DNA of 64,000 nt from positions 15,828,001 through 15,892,000 of the forward strand of contig JAFFJZ010000001.1 of NCBI GenBank assembly GCA_018340375.1, read 5' to 3'. Positions 10,301 to 21,020 of this stretch are shown piece after piece. The position numbers were made by a program, and so were the translations under genes. The DNA is from Gonatopus flavifemur (lineage: Eukaryota; Arthropoda; Insecta; Hymenoptera; Dryinidae). Each line of letters begins with the position of its first letter. Within the stretch, counting starts at the first letter, position 1. Below the pieces are notes generated by a model. The model was not told the DNA's origin and ran no database searches. It saw only the letters and a list, made by a program, of their open reading frames with translations.

Positions 10301-13300
10301 GAAAGTTTTTTTGCTCTGTGAAAAATTTTCAAAATTATTTTCAATTTATATACGATTCAATACATTTACATTTCTGTGGCATATTCTGCAACCAGAATCC
10401 AATAATTTCCTGTTTGAAAAAAATTGTTTTGAGGCTTAGTTTTTGAGATATGAACATTTTTATATTTTTCTAAGAATTCAAATAACTTATGAGGTGTTGA
10501 AATTAATTCGTAGGGATTTACAAAAGTTGGCGTAGATAGTACAGTATTCCGTTGTCGTCTACAGTAATCAATTCATTGTGAAACAGCTATTATTGGACGT
10601 CGTTTGTTTTACATAACCTTTCTTCGAATCGTAAATAACAACACTTTATAATATATTGAACATGTCAAAATTCGTACCGAATAAAGTGTTTTTGCGGGGA
10701 GTGTTACTTCATCACTTCAATATGAAAGGAAGAGGTTTCTTGCATCGAATTGTTACTGGTGATGAGGAATGGATCCATTACGACAGTCCAAAGCGCAGAA
10801 AGTCATGGGTCAAGCTCGGCCAACCATCACAATCAGTGGCAAAGTCGAATATCCATGGATCTAAGCTCCTGCTCTGCAATTGGTGGGATCAGATGGGTGT
10901 GATTTATTATGAACTGCTGAAACCGAATGAAACTATAACTGGGGATCGTTACCGACTACAATTGGTGCGCTTGAGCCGTGGATTGAAAGAAAAACGGCCG
11001 GAATACTTCCAAAGACACGACAAAGTTATTTTGCTGCACAACAATGCTCGTCCGCACGTCGCAAACCCGGTGTAAACATACCTGGAAACACTCAAATGGG
11101 AAGTTCTACTCCACCCGTCGTATTCTCCAGATATTGCTCCATCTGATTACCATTTGTTTCGTTCGATGGCTCGTAGCTTGTCTGAGCAGGAGTTCACTTC
11201 CCTTGTGAAAATATTTCTACGCCAAATTACGCCAAAAACTACGCCTAAATACTGCATTTCGGACACTTCCGTAAAAAAAAACGTAGAAAATTTTACGCAC
11301 TTCCACGTCAAAGTACGCCAATCTATGACCAAGAGTCTTACCCGTATACTGTGGCGTAGAAAAGTGCAGAAATACGTAGAATGGCATAAACTCTCGGACT
11401 TTGTACGCCAAATTTACATATTTCTACTCCCCTGCTTCAATTTCGCGTATTTTCGGCACAAATATTCATATTTTTGTCTATGCCTAATTACGTAGAACTA
11501 TGCCAAGCTGTGGGACGTAGATTGACGTAATATTTCGTAGTTCTTGGCGTAGAAATATTTTCACAATGGTTCTTACGAAGATGGCCGAGACTTTTTTTCA
11601 TTAAAAAAGCGCTACGAATTAAATCCAATTCCTAATAAGAGCATTGAGTTCTCCATACTTGAACTTGGCACTATTGGCTAAGTATTCTATCATTGTTTGT
11701 TCCAGAGCTATAGCGATTTGAAATTTTTGGACGTCCAGCCAATCAGAGTTCAGCCACTTCAAATCATTATAGCTTCGAAACGAACAATGATAGAATAATT
11801 CAATTTTTTCCCAGAGATCCGCTGTCTTCCAACTTAGTGAATAGTGTCAAGCTCAAGTATGTAGCACATAGTACTTCTGAATGATTTGGATTTGAAAAAA
11901 CATCTAAAAATGCTTGCATCTCAAAAACCAAGCTTCGAAAAAAATTTTTCCGAACGGGAAATTATTGCATTTTGGGTGCAGAAGATGCCATAGAAATGCC
12001 AATGATGAACTTTGGCACACCCTGTATATATATTTTATACATAATTTTATATAAATTCCACTCGGGGTCACAATTGAGGAGATGTGCCCATGAAAATTAA
12101 GTGGGTGTCCTGGCACCCTTGGGATCTTTCCATTAAGTCTTGAATTACTTTAAAGAGTAGTCCTATATGTCGATGAGTATATTGAATATGTAACACGGTG
12201 CTGCTACATCACTTGGCTACCGCAGTTAAATTTTTTTTTGTGTTCTCTTTAAAGAAGAAGCTTCTGGCGTCTGAAAATCGGTTCGGACCTATCGTGGTTT
12301 GATATCCTATAATATATTTAAAAAATGCCATTTGACATATATGAGTTGATGTTTTCATTTTAGGCGAGCATGATGATACTAGATATAGCAATCAGAGAAA
12401 ATGAAACTGCAACTTTATATGGCATTGTGGCGATTGTCGATATGCAAGGTGTAAAATTGGGTCATGCACTCCAATTGACTCCAAGGGTTGTGAAGAAATT
12501 GGTCCATGCCTGGCAAGGGTGTTATCCTCTGAGGATCAAATCAATGGATTTCATCAACGCGCCAACTTACGTCAATGTGGTTTTGAAAATTTTCAAAAGT
12601 TTTATGAACCATAAATTAAGGAACAGAGTACACGTACATTCTACTGACGTAAAATTGCCATTCGAACAAGTCCCTCCTGAAATCTTACCGGAGGAATATG
12701 GTGGAACCGGTGGAAGTCTGCAATCTTTGAAAGGTTTGTTGAATATCTGCACAGATAAAAGTGTTTCTTTGAATCTAACAAATTGTCATTTGGATAGGTC
12801 GAAATAAATATTTCTTTAACGGAAATAAATATTTTTTTCATGTAAAAAAATGTATGCTTTGGAACAAGGAGCAAATAATAAGTTTGTTCGAACTAACAAA
12901 ATATTGATCTCAGCCAAACAAATGACAATTTTTTAAATTCAAAGAAATCCTTTTATTTGTGGGTATGTTAAACATTTTTCCCACGTGGCGCAAGGATATT
13001 TGAAATATTGTATGAGTATTGATTGGACTTTCTCACTTCCGATAATGTATATACTATGGTTGTTCATCGATTATTCGAGATGTACAATTATTCACAACAA
13101 GCCACAGATATCTGCCGTTCAATATTCCAAAGGTTTTTGTGCCACTGAGGTTTCTGAACGATTAGTCAGCGGTTGAATTTGTTGAGTGATTACAAAGATT
13201 TATGATATTCAAATCTATCTTATCAAAAGTGCTCATATTATGACAAATTCCACAGATTATTGGAAACGTACAACTGAAGAGAACAAAGAATGGTTGAAGG

Positions 13301-13335
13301 ACGATGAACAATATAAAGTAGTTGAAGGGAATTGA
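4228..13335 (+). CDS. CRAL-TRIO domain lipid-transfer protein (alpha-tocopherol transfer protein-like), partial at 5' end
   Basis: Spliced coding sequence: 4228-4387, 4632-4737, 12364-12733, 13256-13335 (TGA). It encodes the last 238 residues of a roughly 300-residue protein. Visible in order: the CRAL-TRIO N-terminal helix (residues 1-53, FILRFLRACKFDMERTK), a linker with FLPLRGPDKEGR, then the SEC14/CRAL-TRIO lipid-binding domain (about 60-210) with GIVAIVDMQGVKLGHALQ, the MDFINAP strand, and the family-typical ILPEEYGG motif followed by a short acidic tail. All junctions are GT-AG with matching phases (2, 0, 1). Members of this family are cytosolic carriers of small hydrophobic ligands such as tocopherols, retinoids or phosphoinositides; the ligand here cannot be told from sequence. 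The first ~60 residues need an upstream exon ending in phase 1, not found in 1-4227. The 7.6 kb intron 2 is full of transposon debris. Confidence 0.93.
4632..4737 (+). CDS. CRAL-TRIO gene, second visible exon
   Basis: The acceptor TGTCTCAG precedes one base that completes Gly. Thirty-five codons follow (VFLPLRGPDKEGRMVVII...ADMLK) to the phase-0 donor aag|gtatga. It holds the GPDKEGR loop leading into the lipid-binding fold. Confidence 0.92.
5454..6658. repeat. 1.2 kb GGGCC-word element with CCCGTGTGGAAATT ends
   Basis: CCCGTGTGGAAATT at 5454 is matched by its complement ending at 6658. The interior carries many TAGGGCC / GGCCCTA words in both orientations on either side of an AT-rich middle, plus a 69-bp tandem repeat. 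The ends resemble the CCCGAGTGGAA ends of the element at 25623-25735. Confidence 0.7.
5671..5890. repeat. 69-bp tandem repeat, about three units
   Basis: GCGCACC(C/T)TACTA begins at 5671, 5740 and 5809, with a degenerate fourth start at 5878: an exact 69-bp period. Each unit contains AGCCCGTATAGGGCCTTGCT and ATTCTCCCAAAGATTTTA. The period is divisible by three, so an open frame reads a 23-residue repeat across it. That frame has no start context or family resemblance and lies inside a transposon. Confidence 0.9.
6761..6973. mobile_element. TA-flanked palindromic element (GGGGAGAGTTGCC ends)
   Basis: Near-perfect palindrome: GGGGAGAGTTGCCTTGATTG at 6761 pairs with its complement ending at 6973, with TA on both sides. 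The loop is centred near 6865 (TGATAATGTTCATTAATGTG). It is about 213 bases, noncoding. Confidence 0.88.
7940..8239. mobile_element. TA-CACTG-type element filled with AGCAA/TTGCT words
   Basis: Starts CACTGAGAGAAAAA and ends TTTTTCTCTGCGTG. The 300-bp interior is almost entirely degenerate TTGCTGAATTAGCAA words. It is a sister copy, in inverted orientation, of 9004-9303. The minus-strand open frame through it is a by-product. Confidence 0.85.
8240..9003. other. Intronic spacer between two inverted element copies
   Basis: No coding features recognised. A short GC-richer patch near 8385-8515 (with CCAGGTCTCGCTCCAGGACA) looks like another repeat fragment, but its ends could not be fixed. Confidence 0.4.
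9004..9303. mobile_element. TA-CACTG-type element, inverted sister of 7940-8239
   Basis: Starts CACGCAGAGAAAAA and ends TTTTTCTCTGAGTG, flanked by TA. It shares the AGCAA/TTGCT vocabulary and overall order with 7940-8239. The apparent 194-codon open frame at 8877-9461 simply reads through this low-complexity body. Confidence 0.87.
9887..10168. mobile_element. CCCATACAGCACAA-ended element filled with GAATTCAT words
   Basis: CCCATACAGCACAA at 9887 matches TTGTGCTGTCTGGG ending at 10168. Inner arms pair (CGTTATGACAGTAAACATGAATTC with its complement near 10095-10120). The body repeats ATGAATTC/GAATTCAT words. Same terminal type as 2767-3152. Confidence 0.8.
10656..11640 (+). pseudogene. Mariner (mauritiana-type, DD34D) transposase relic
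   Basis: Resembles the C-terminal two thirds of Mos1-like transposases: RGFLHRIVTGDEEWIHYDSP, CNWWDQMGVIYYELLKPNET, RPEYFQRHDKVILL, then TYLETLKWEV and SPDIAPSDYHLFRSM. The first catalytic Asp (TGDEEW) and the third (SPDIAPSDYH region) are present. The second, in the HDNARPH motif, reads HNNARPH (Asp to Asn near 11040). A stop codon follows at 11073 (a Lys position in the family), and the N-terminal DNA-binding region is missing. A 369-bp element interrupts it at 11201, after which reading resumes briefly as SYEDG. A dead copy. Confidence 0.93.
11201..11569. mobile_element. Inverted-repeat element inserted in mariner, TTC duplication
   Basis: CCTTGTGAAAATATTTCTAC at 11201 is matched by the complement ending at 11569, bracketed by TTC at 11198-11200 and 11570-11572. 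Removing the element and one TTC restores the mariner frame (FTSYED), so the boundaries are exact. The interior is made of TACGCCAA/TTGGCGTA words. The 3-bp duplication sets it apart from the TA-flanked groups. Confidence 0.92.
11645..11872. repeat. Foldback sequence
   Basis: TCCATACTTGAACTTGGCAC (11651) pairs with the complement near 11841-11870, and an inner pair, TATTCTATCATTGTTTGTT (11683), faces AACGAACAATGATAGAATA near 11781-11799. Noncoding. Confidence 0.7.
12364..12733 (+). CDS. CRAL-TRIO gene, main lipid-binding exon
   Basis: Acceptor CATTTTAG at 12356-12363. One hundred and twenty-three codons (ASMMILDIAIRENE... to ...EEYGGTGGSLQSLK) plus one base, then the donor AAAG|gtttgt. It carries most of the SEC14-like domain including GIVAIVDMQGVKLGHALQ and the ILPEEYGG motif. 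Confidence 0.95.
13256..13335 (+). CDS. CRAL-TRIO gene, last exon
   Basis: Acceptor TTCCACAG. AT completes an Asp codon, then YWKRTTEENKEWLKDDEQYK to VVEGN and TGA at 13333-13335. The Trp and the acidic ...WLKDDEQY tail are usual at the C-terminus of this family. Confidence 0.93.
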
Positions 13336-14619
13336 TATTATAAGTTTTTTACTCAATCAATGCGTATCATCCAAACAACACGAGAAATCCAAAATGCTGA
13401 ACACGTTGGAGGACAGTGGTACAAATACGTTTAGAACCCCCAGAAAGTGTCTTGAAAAATGTATTTAAAATAGTCTCATTTGCATATTCTGTGAATACTC
13501 AGTGGCCAATACAACAGACCAAGAAAGCCCCATCTATCGAAGTATTTCAAATCTACCATATCTCATCAATCAGGACCAACGACTGATGAGAGAAACAAAG
13601 TCGTTAGACAAAAGGCTTTCTCTTTGGACTGCTGTCACAAGTCTCAGAGGGCATAAATCCGATACTGTGTAGTAAAAAACAATCATGGCATATTGGAGAT
13701 GTTTCTGTGTTACTTGGGTAACAATAATATTACAATGAATCAATATCGGGAACGCTCTTTTGAATATTAGCCAAGGTTATACTAGTTCATGGTATTCCAG
13801 GTTTTGGAATTTTCCTGGTTAGCTCTGTTATAAAATTTTGGTCGATCTACGTGAAACTTCATCGATTCTGTTTCAAACACATCTCATGAGCACAAACAGT
13901 GAAATTTCACTGACAAATAGAACAAATGTCTCAATTAATAATTATGTCATCAATAACGCCATTATTGTTCGCATGATGTTGCCAAGGTGTTTCCAGATGC
14001 AGCATCATTAGCTATTCTAATATTCAATTGAAACCCCTTTTTTTAGTTCATTTCGATCAGTCATTTTGTTAACAACTCATACTTTCAATGTTCAAGATTT
14101 AATACTAATCTATTCTTTCACCAAAGAGTGATCGACAGACGATCAATAGAAGTTTATGCAAACATCGTTCTTTCGTATTACATATTTTGTGTACATTCTA
14201 CGTGAATAGTGGCAAACAATATGTAATATTTTCTCGTGAGGAACAAATATGTAACCTAATATTCCAAGTCATTCGTGTGAAATCTTACAAAAGATACGTG
14301 ATACGAAAAATCTGTATTTGCATAAACTTTCACGGTCTAGTGATCAACTTCATATTTCTTATTTTTACAATTGTTTACCAGAAGATTTTCTTCTTTGTCT
14401 CGCATGTTGACACGATTCAGATTCTATTTTTAACAATTTGTCTTCATAAAAATGCTCTGTACGTTATCCATATAATTTTTTATACGGAATAAAATATATT
14501 TTGATATATGAATGTATAAAATTGTGTTTTTGTTTTGTTCCTTCGTTTCTCCGTAAAGAAATAACTTATTTTGAAATTTCTCCACTCGAATTGTTCATAG
14601 TTATTCCACACAAATTCTG
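13336..14619. other. 3' flank of the CRAL-TRIO gene
   Basis: Presumed 3' UTR and intergenic sequence; nothing else recognised. I could not assign a polyadenylation signal with confidence. Confidence 0.35.
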
Positions 14620-14832
14620 CACAGAAAAAAAAACTATCCTGTATCAAGAAAATATTGTTTTCGTTATATATGAAACACGGATTGTCTCAGCTCAATGCAA
14701 TTTGCTTTGAACCAAACACAGGAAAAAACAAAATTCTTGATTCAAAGCAAATTGCATTGAACTGAGACAATCCGTGTTTCATATATAACGAAAACAATAT
14801 TTTCTTGATACAAGATAGTTTTTTTTTCTGTG
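14620..14832. mobile_element. Near-perfect palindromic element (CACAGAAAAAAAAAC ends)
   Basis: Arms of about 95 bases, CACAGAAAAAAAAACTATC... and its complement, pair around an AT-rich loop near 14726 (ACACAGGAAAAAAC). The flanks TG/TG occupy the TA position of the TA-CACTG group. The very low arm divergence suggests a young copy. Confidence 0.88.
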
Positions 14833-15805
14833 TGGGGATTTAGTTCTTTCAAAAATATATCGTCCCAGAAAAAGACACGGGAAAATATTCCGAAGTAATA
14901 AATAATAACCGACATCCCATTTCCTTCATCTTGATAGCACAGGACGTCGAATGGATGTCCATAGGATATCCTTTATGAGAGAACTATATCGAATTGTATA
15001 TGATTTCAATGTAATTTAAAAAAATTTCCCACTCTAGTGCTTGTTGGTCAAATATCTAAAAAATCTTCAAAATTCAGTAGCGACGTACAACAAAATTAAG
15101 TGCAGATACATTTTTTTAATTTTCAAATGTTTATTTATTGCACCGATTGGTATTTAAATATTTATAATATGGTGGTAAGTTTGGAACAAGTAATGAAGAA
15201 TACTTCAATTCTTGAACGAACTACAGAATAGTGTCAATGGTGTAACATAGTGTTGATATTTTCATCCCTCTTGGTAACAGAGTGGTTTTTCGTGTAAGTT
15301 AATCATGTCCCGCGCATCTGGATTAATTTAAAATTGAGTCTTGGAAAACACTGTGATAATAAATTTCAACAATCATAAAATAAAATTTCATCCTAATATA
15401 ATAATTTATACGCTTATGTAATATATGGAACGTGATGATGAATTTACACGAGAAACTACTCTGTTACCAAGAATGATTACTCTATGATTTCAAAAAATGG
15501 TAATGAATTAATACTTTTTTGAGAATTGTTGTAGAGTCGATTAAATTCCTCAGTCCTTGTTTTACATTTCTTACTTTATTATCGCTATTGGAATACTAGT
15601 CGCTATAGTAGAATATTCGAATACAAGGACAAATTTATCTGTAGTCAATCTTAAAATGATCCTCATCATGAGAACCCTCAAACACGATTAGCAGCGGTTG
15701 CCTACTTTCAGGTGCACTAGACGAAAGGTCACGCGCACAATAGATTTTTGTATTCAACCATTTAACTTCATAAACTTATTCGTTCAATCCAGAAATTATA
15801 GAGTA
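14833..15805. other. Intergenic, nothing identified
   Basis: AT-rich sequence with no exon-like frames or recognisable element ends. TGGTAACAGAGTGGTTTTTCGTG near 15271 and its partial complement near 15449-15470 hint at one more degenerate foldback. Confidence 0.35.
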
Positions 15806-16061
15806 GGGTGGTTCTTATTTTATATATCAAAAGTGTTTTCTGATTTTTTTTTGTCATCAAACAATTTTTCTGTACGGCTGACCCTCTAATTTTGTTCTGC
15901 ATCATGAAGGAGTGCTGCAATATTTTGTACATAATTTTCAAAATGTTGTAGCACTCCTTCATGATGTAGAACAAAATTAGAGGGTCAGCTGTACAAAAAA
16001 CTTGTTTGTTGACAACAAAAAAATCAGAAAACACTTTTTATATATAAAATAAGAACCACCC
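15806..16061. mobile_element. TA-flanked palindromic element (GGGTGGTTCTTATTTT ends)
   Basis: Arms of more than 100 bases: GGGTGGTTCTTATTTTATAT at 15806 with its complement ending at 16061, TA outside both. The inner GACCCTCTAATTTTGTTCTG and its complement are nearly exact. Confidence 0.9.
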
Positions 16062-16279
16062 TATTATAGAGGCATTGAGAGTGGATGCTATTGATGTTAT
16101 ATCACTTTTAACAGTTTTTGCTGAAAAAATTTGATACAAAACGATAAAACTCGATGAAAAAATCACTTATCTAATCGTTTGACCGAATCGAAAACATGAC
16201 ATTCCATGATTTAGCCTGATTTACGCCATAATACGCCATGAATCAGAATTGAGTCCGATTGAAAAAGATCATTACGATG

Positions 16280-16522
16280 AAACCAGCAACCCCTGAAGAT
16301 GCAACCAGGCCTATTGGTTAGAAAAAGACGCAGCCAAAACCAATTCCGACCAATTAATAAAGAAAGAAGCGATAAAATAAAAATATCTCTCTGTACAGAC
16401 CTTTTTCAATCCATAAAGATGGTCTGTATAAAACGATATTCAGATTTTATGGCTTTATTTTCGAATGTTTTGAATCAGAAAAGATTTGACTCGGGTTGCA
16501 TCGTCAGGGATCGCCTGTATTC
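16280..16522. repeat. Dispersed repeat, copy 1 (GATGCAACC ends)
   Basis: About 240 bases, clearly homologous over the whole length to 56437-56677 in the same orientation: AACCCCTGAAGATGCAACCA at the left, CTCGGGTTGCATCGTCAGG at the right. The ends are loosely inverted (CCTGAAGATGCAACC / GGTTGCATCGTCAGG). A hairpin around ACAGACC...GGTCTGT sits in the middle. Confidence 0.82.
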
Positions 16523-16971
16523 CCTTAGGTAAAATGGGAATTTCAAAAGCACGAACAGGGTAAGAACAAGATCAGTTCAAGGCAAAAAATCGAATCAAAC
16601 CTGGTTTACTCCGTGATACTCAACGAATAAGAGCCAAGTCGTGTATCGTATCTCTAGCCTTGCTAATGTACATAGTGATAAGATCAATTTATTTCCTCAG
16701 CCATTATCATGCTCTAAAAAGAATATATTCTCGAGAAATGTATAAGTTTTGATTAATATCTCGCCAAGCTTAAACCACTTTCGTGTTGGCATTATTTATG
16801 AAACGTGGTATGGGTTCTCAAATAAAAAAAGGTTTCATATTGGGTTAATATTGTTCGCCATGTTTGGCAGCCTCATATTTTGCCAAACTTGTACCAGTTA
16901 TCATTTTGGCATTTCCTATGAAACCCGTTATGGGTTCTGGAATAACCAACGGTTATATATTGTATCAATAT

Positions 16972-17092
16972 TCCCATGTGAAAGTGGAAACACGGGCCGC
17001 TAATGGCTCACTACTGTTGCCAGGGGTGCCATTACTGGCAAATCCAGAGCGACCATTATGGGGCCAGTTGGATTGCCAGTATTGGCAAAGGA
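16972..17092. repeat. Dispersed CACGGGCC/TACTGGCA repeat fragment
   Basis: The segment GTGGAAACACGGGCCGCTAA followed by GTTGCCAGGGGTGCCATTAC is homologous to 50126-50200 (GGGAAACACGGGCCGATACT). Related TACTGGCA words occur at 47270-47340 and 53495-54209. Confidence 0.6.
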
Positions 17093-17138
17093 GTTGAAAT
17101 GATAACCAAGAGATTATGCCGTATATAGTTCTCGTATA

Positions 17139-17390
17139 CACTGAGAGAAGAGTTTATTTGTATTTAATAAAGTTTACTTTGGATACGGCGAAATAAATAT
17201 TTTTTCCACGTAAACTTGGCTTAATAACTATAAATGAAGTTTATTAACTGGTACAAAACTTCATATGACATTTTTTAACTGTTATTAAACCTTATCTGAG
17301 AATAGTGAGTCATGTTTGTATGTAATAAATATTTATTTCGCGGTATCCAAAACAAGATTGATTAAATACAAATAAACTTCTCTCTCAGTG
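17139..17390. mobile_element. TA-CACTG-type element filled with AATAAA/TTTATT words
   Basis: CACTGAGAGAAGAGTTTATT and the complement ending CTCTCTCAGTG, flanked by TA on both sides. The body repeats AATAAACTT/AAGTTTATT words. A diverged half-copy of the same type appears at about 51929-52050. Confidence 0.88.
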
Positions 17391-19196
17391 TAGATTTTCG
17401 TATCAGTGCCCTAAAAGAACACGAAGCTCTATCATAAGTGCGAACATTCAAATGTTCGATGAACTTTCATCGAACGAACATTAACTTCAAATGAATCTGA
17501 AATCAACCTACGATGCTTGCGTTGTGTTCGGGTTGAGAGATTAAATTTTCATAAACAGTGTTTTAAGAAACCTCAAAATTCTGTAATTTTTTTGAAGGGA
17601 TGATCTCAAAAACGAAAAATTATTATGAATAACGTTTGAATACAGAGTTACATTTATTTTATTATTTACTTCCATTTGATTATTCTCAATTTTGAGTATA
17701 CTATACAAAGAAAACAAAGACACTGGACACTTGATGTATTTAGAATAGATAAATAAAACATAAGAACATTCGAAAAATGACCTATATTTGCAAACAAAAG
17801 AAGTTAAATTAAATATATATAAGTCATGGGCAAGTAAAATCATTTTACAGCTAACCAATCACTCCTTATGTTAACTTACAATAATAGATTGTAGGGACAA
17901 GAGAAACGATACTAAATACAAAATTCCACATTTCGTGGGGAAGTGATTCGTCAGACCATGATTGAGTTCAAGTTTATTATCCAAAACTTTAACAGTAGTA
18001 TAAACTATCTTATATATATATATATATATATATCTATTAAAGTACATATAATACACCACCAAATTATAATCTGTTGAAATCAAGTATGTCTCCCCGATGA
18101 AAATAGAGCATCGAACAAATGATAAAATATATACCAAATGCAAATTGATACTTGATTTTTCTCAGGGTTTTCTTACACCATTGAATCAAAGTATCCCAAG
18201 TGGAAAGTTCTCAGACGTCTTGCATCATCAATTTCACGAGTGACAGAATTTTTCAAGAATTCTCAAAAATTCTATATCAATTTGATCGGTAAGCTTGTAA
18301 AAACGTTTTAAATGTTTTTTTCACTTAGGATCATTTGACTGAATGCTATGAAAAATGATTCCAGAAAAAAGATTTATTCCTGAGGCAGAATAATAGCAAC
18401 AAAATTCTTTTATACATTATAAAAATAGATCTATGAAAATTGTTTTTGGTTTGCAATTTCACTTAATATGTAAAAACATGTTTTTGCCATCAACGATGAA
18501 ATCTTCTAAGGATCTTGTTCAAAAAACACCATAAGATCCTATTGGTGAATGAGAAATTATGTAATATTGAATGGGATTTATTATAAACTTTGATCACTTT
18601 TCCCATTCATCATTGAAAACTTATAGACTATTTTAACAAGGATAGGGAATATGTTATCCTCATCGTTGATAAATTTTCTACATTCTGAAATTACTATGGG
18701 ATATTGTATTTCGTAATCGTCATAACATGATCGATTCCATTCAACCACACATTTTTCAACCACATCCTCGTAACTTGTAATTTTATATTCAACTAGAAGT
18801 AACGAAAGTTACATACCAACGATTCAATCCAAGTCATCCAAATACCCGCTTGAAATCCGTACCAGTTACATTATACGATTTGGTAAGTAATTTCTACTTT
18901 ACAGGTACAACATAATTCATGTGATGTAACAGCAGCGTGTCTCAAGTGGATATTTAAATGTTAATTCATTTGAATGACTCTATTGAATCATTGGCCTGTA
19001 ACTTTCATTATTTTCAGTTGGATACGTTGCTCGTTATGTAACTGCAGTATTGTATTTTTGAGAGAATTATTGCACAACACTGTTAGATCATTAAGTGTGA
19101 AATTACAAGTTACGAGCAATGTGGAGCCGGTATGTTTACAAGATTTGCGATCTGTCTGGTGTGAATATGTGAGAGAAGAGTTCTTTAGTTCAAAAA
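17391..19196. other. Intergenic stretch with an AT microsatellite
   Basis: Holds a short AT dinucleotide run at about 18011-18034. Nothing else is recognised. Open frames here are short and resemble no family. Confidence 0.4.
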
Positions 19197-19326
19197 CCCT
19201 GGTGAAGATCGACGTTCGGAGGAAGCGAATATCCGAACAAATTTTGAGTGTCAAAACGTTTCAATCACTCCGCTTTTCTGGCGTCAAAAAGTCCATGTCG
19301 CTTCATACGCTCCATTTTCACCAGGG
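19197..19326. mobile_element. CCCTGGTGAAAAT-ended miniature element
   Basis: CCCTGGTGAAGAT at 19197 and ATTTTCACCAGGG ending at 19326. The 130-bp body has inverted sub-terminal GAAGCG/CGCTTC words. It lies inside a 157-codon open frame, which is therefore not a gene. Confidence 0.8.
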
Positions 19327-19593
19327 AACATATTGTTTGTTCAAATTATTCATTAACGCATTATCTATTATCTATTCGGTTATCACGAAGAAACGTATTA
19401 TTTTTCTTCTTGAAACTATAGAACTTTTGTTCTCAATGCGATGTTAAAATTGGGTGTAAGAATATGGAGTACGTCATCAAGCATTCAAATATTTACAATT
19501 TTTAGAATTTATTTATTCATATGTCCAGATAGCAACGCGAAGGTTATTTGTATTCCATTTTTTTCACGTTCTCACTTCATTCGTACTGTATTT

Positions 19594-19711
19594 CCCTGGT
19601 TAAAAAAAAACTATTGCTTCTTGCCAAATCTGATTGAATCTTGTACAATGTGCTGATGAAATCCCATTGAATTTCATTTCATTAGATTCTATGGATTTTT
19701 TTTAACCAGGG
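19594..19711. mobile_element. CCCTGGTTAAAAA-ended miniature element
   Basis: CCCTGGTTAAAAAAAAAC at 19594 and TTTTTTTTAACCAGGG ending at 19711 (118 bp). The body has paired words around AATCTGATTGAATC/GATTCTATGG. A variant of the CCCTGGT terminal type. Confidence 0.78.
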
Positions 19712-19889
19712 TTGCTTCATAATCACACGTCAATAGATGTATGTACCTAGTGGTCAAATTTGCTTCGTCCGTGGTTAAGTTTTCTAGAACAGAACCCATT
19801 GCCGTGCTCTTTCATTTGCCTATAGCTTTTCAAAAGGTACATTCAGAAAGAAACAGCTGCAGTTCTGCTAGACTTCGGGTCGAGAAATT

Positions 19890-20090
19890 TGCTTATATTT
19901 GAATTTTAAACTGATTTTGTCCAGATTGTTGAATAATGCGGACAAAATTAGAACTTTTTCAAGACTAAATTTCTCATCAATCATTCTTATTTATTAGAGG
20001 AGAAATTCAGACTAAAATCTTGAAAAGGTCTTGTTTTTATCCACATTATTCAACAATCAGGACAAGATCTGTCTAAAAATCAAATAAAAG
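19890..20090. repeat. Foldback sequence
   Basis: TTGTCCAGATTGTTGAATAA (19918) pairs with TTATTCAACAATCAGGACAA (near 20045-20065), and the inner AACTTTTTCAAG with CTTGAAAAGGTC. Centre near 19991. Confidence 0.75.
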
Positions 20091-20914
20091 GGCGTCAACC
20101 GTCCAGATTTTTCGATTCGGACATTTCGTTTATACAGGAATAATATGAGCTATCTGTCAAAACCAAGCAGATCCCAACAGTTCCTGGGACAAAAAGCTAC
20201 AGCACCAGAAAGATCCAGGCAGAAGCCTGTGAGGATCTGCCCGGTTCTGCTCGGTTTTTGTATCAGGAACTGCTAGGATTCGTCCAGATTTGTCTGGCAG
20301 TTTCAATAGGGTAAGTAGATAAGTTCGGGACATCCAAATTCTGTCTGAGAAGAGTTTATATTATGTCTAGATATATCCGAAAAAATGCTGAAACATGTCT
20401 ATTCATGCTCATTTAGTTTGATTCTTATTATTCATCCCAAACGCGTCCAATGTATATGTCTATAATTTGTCTAACATTCCCTGGCATGTCTGAAATGCAT
20501 TGAAAACAATTCCACAATTAATGTCTAATTGTTGTCCAATAGTTGTGGAACTGATGGAAACAGGTTCGGGTCACGATTTTGGGAGATTCTAAAAGATATC
20601 CTCAAAAGATATAAAAGATTTCTTATGCACCAAATTGAGATATCTTGAAGAAATCTTATTGAACACATCTTAAATAACACTAAAAGAAGGATATCATTGA
20701 GCATACGCACACGTGAGAGCTTTTTTTACGGATTACGAAATGGTCTTCTCGCGTGATTAGAACGATTGATTAATGGGCTATGGGAGGCTTCAGACCACTG
20801 TTCAATTGAATTCGCATATTTATCACAGTAGTTTGTTATAGGAGTTGAACGATTCAAATCTTCTTCGTGGGTCAATTCTATGTCCTTATTAACATTTCCG
20901 AACAACAAATATTT
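20091..20914. other. Intergenic repeat fragments
   Basis: Contains CAGGAACTG/CAGTTCCTG words (20175-20310) and AAAAGATATCTTT-type words (20585-20700). These look like bodies of decayed elements whose ends could not be paired. Confidence 0.4.
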
Positions 20915-21020
20915 CCCTAGTTAAAAAGGAAGCGTACAAAGTGGCTTGGAGGCGTAACTGAAGAGTCCTGGGGTATCTACGCGGGATTCTCCCTTTCTTG
21001 AATTTCGATTTCCACCAGGG
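20915..21020. mobile_element. Diverged CCCTGGT-type miniature element
   Basis: CCCTAGTTAAAAAGGAAGCG at 20915 faces CGATTTCCACCAGGG ending at 21020, 106 bp. The ends have mutated relative to 24010-24152. Confidence 0.6.

Noticed and set aside
18974..19447. A 157-codon open frame on the + strand in the intergenic region.
   Set aside because: A CCCTGGTGAAAAT-type element lies within it and no protein family is recognisable.
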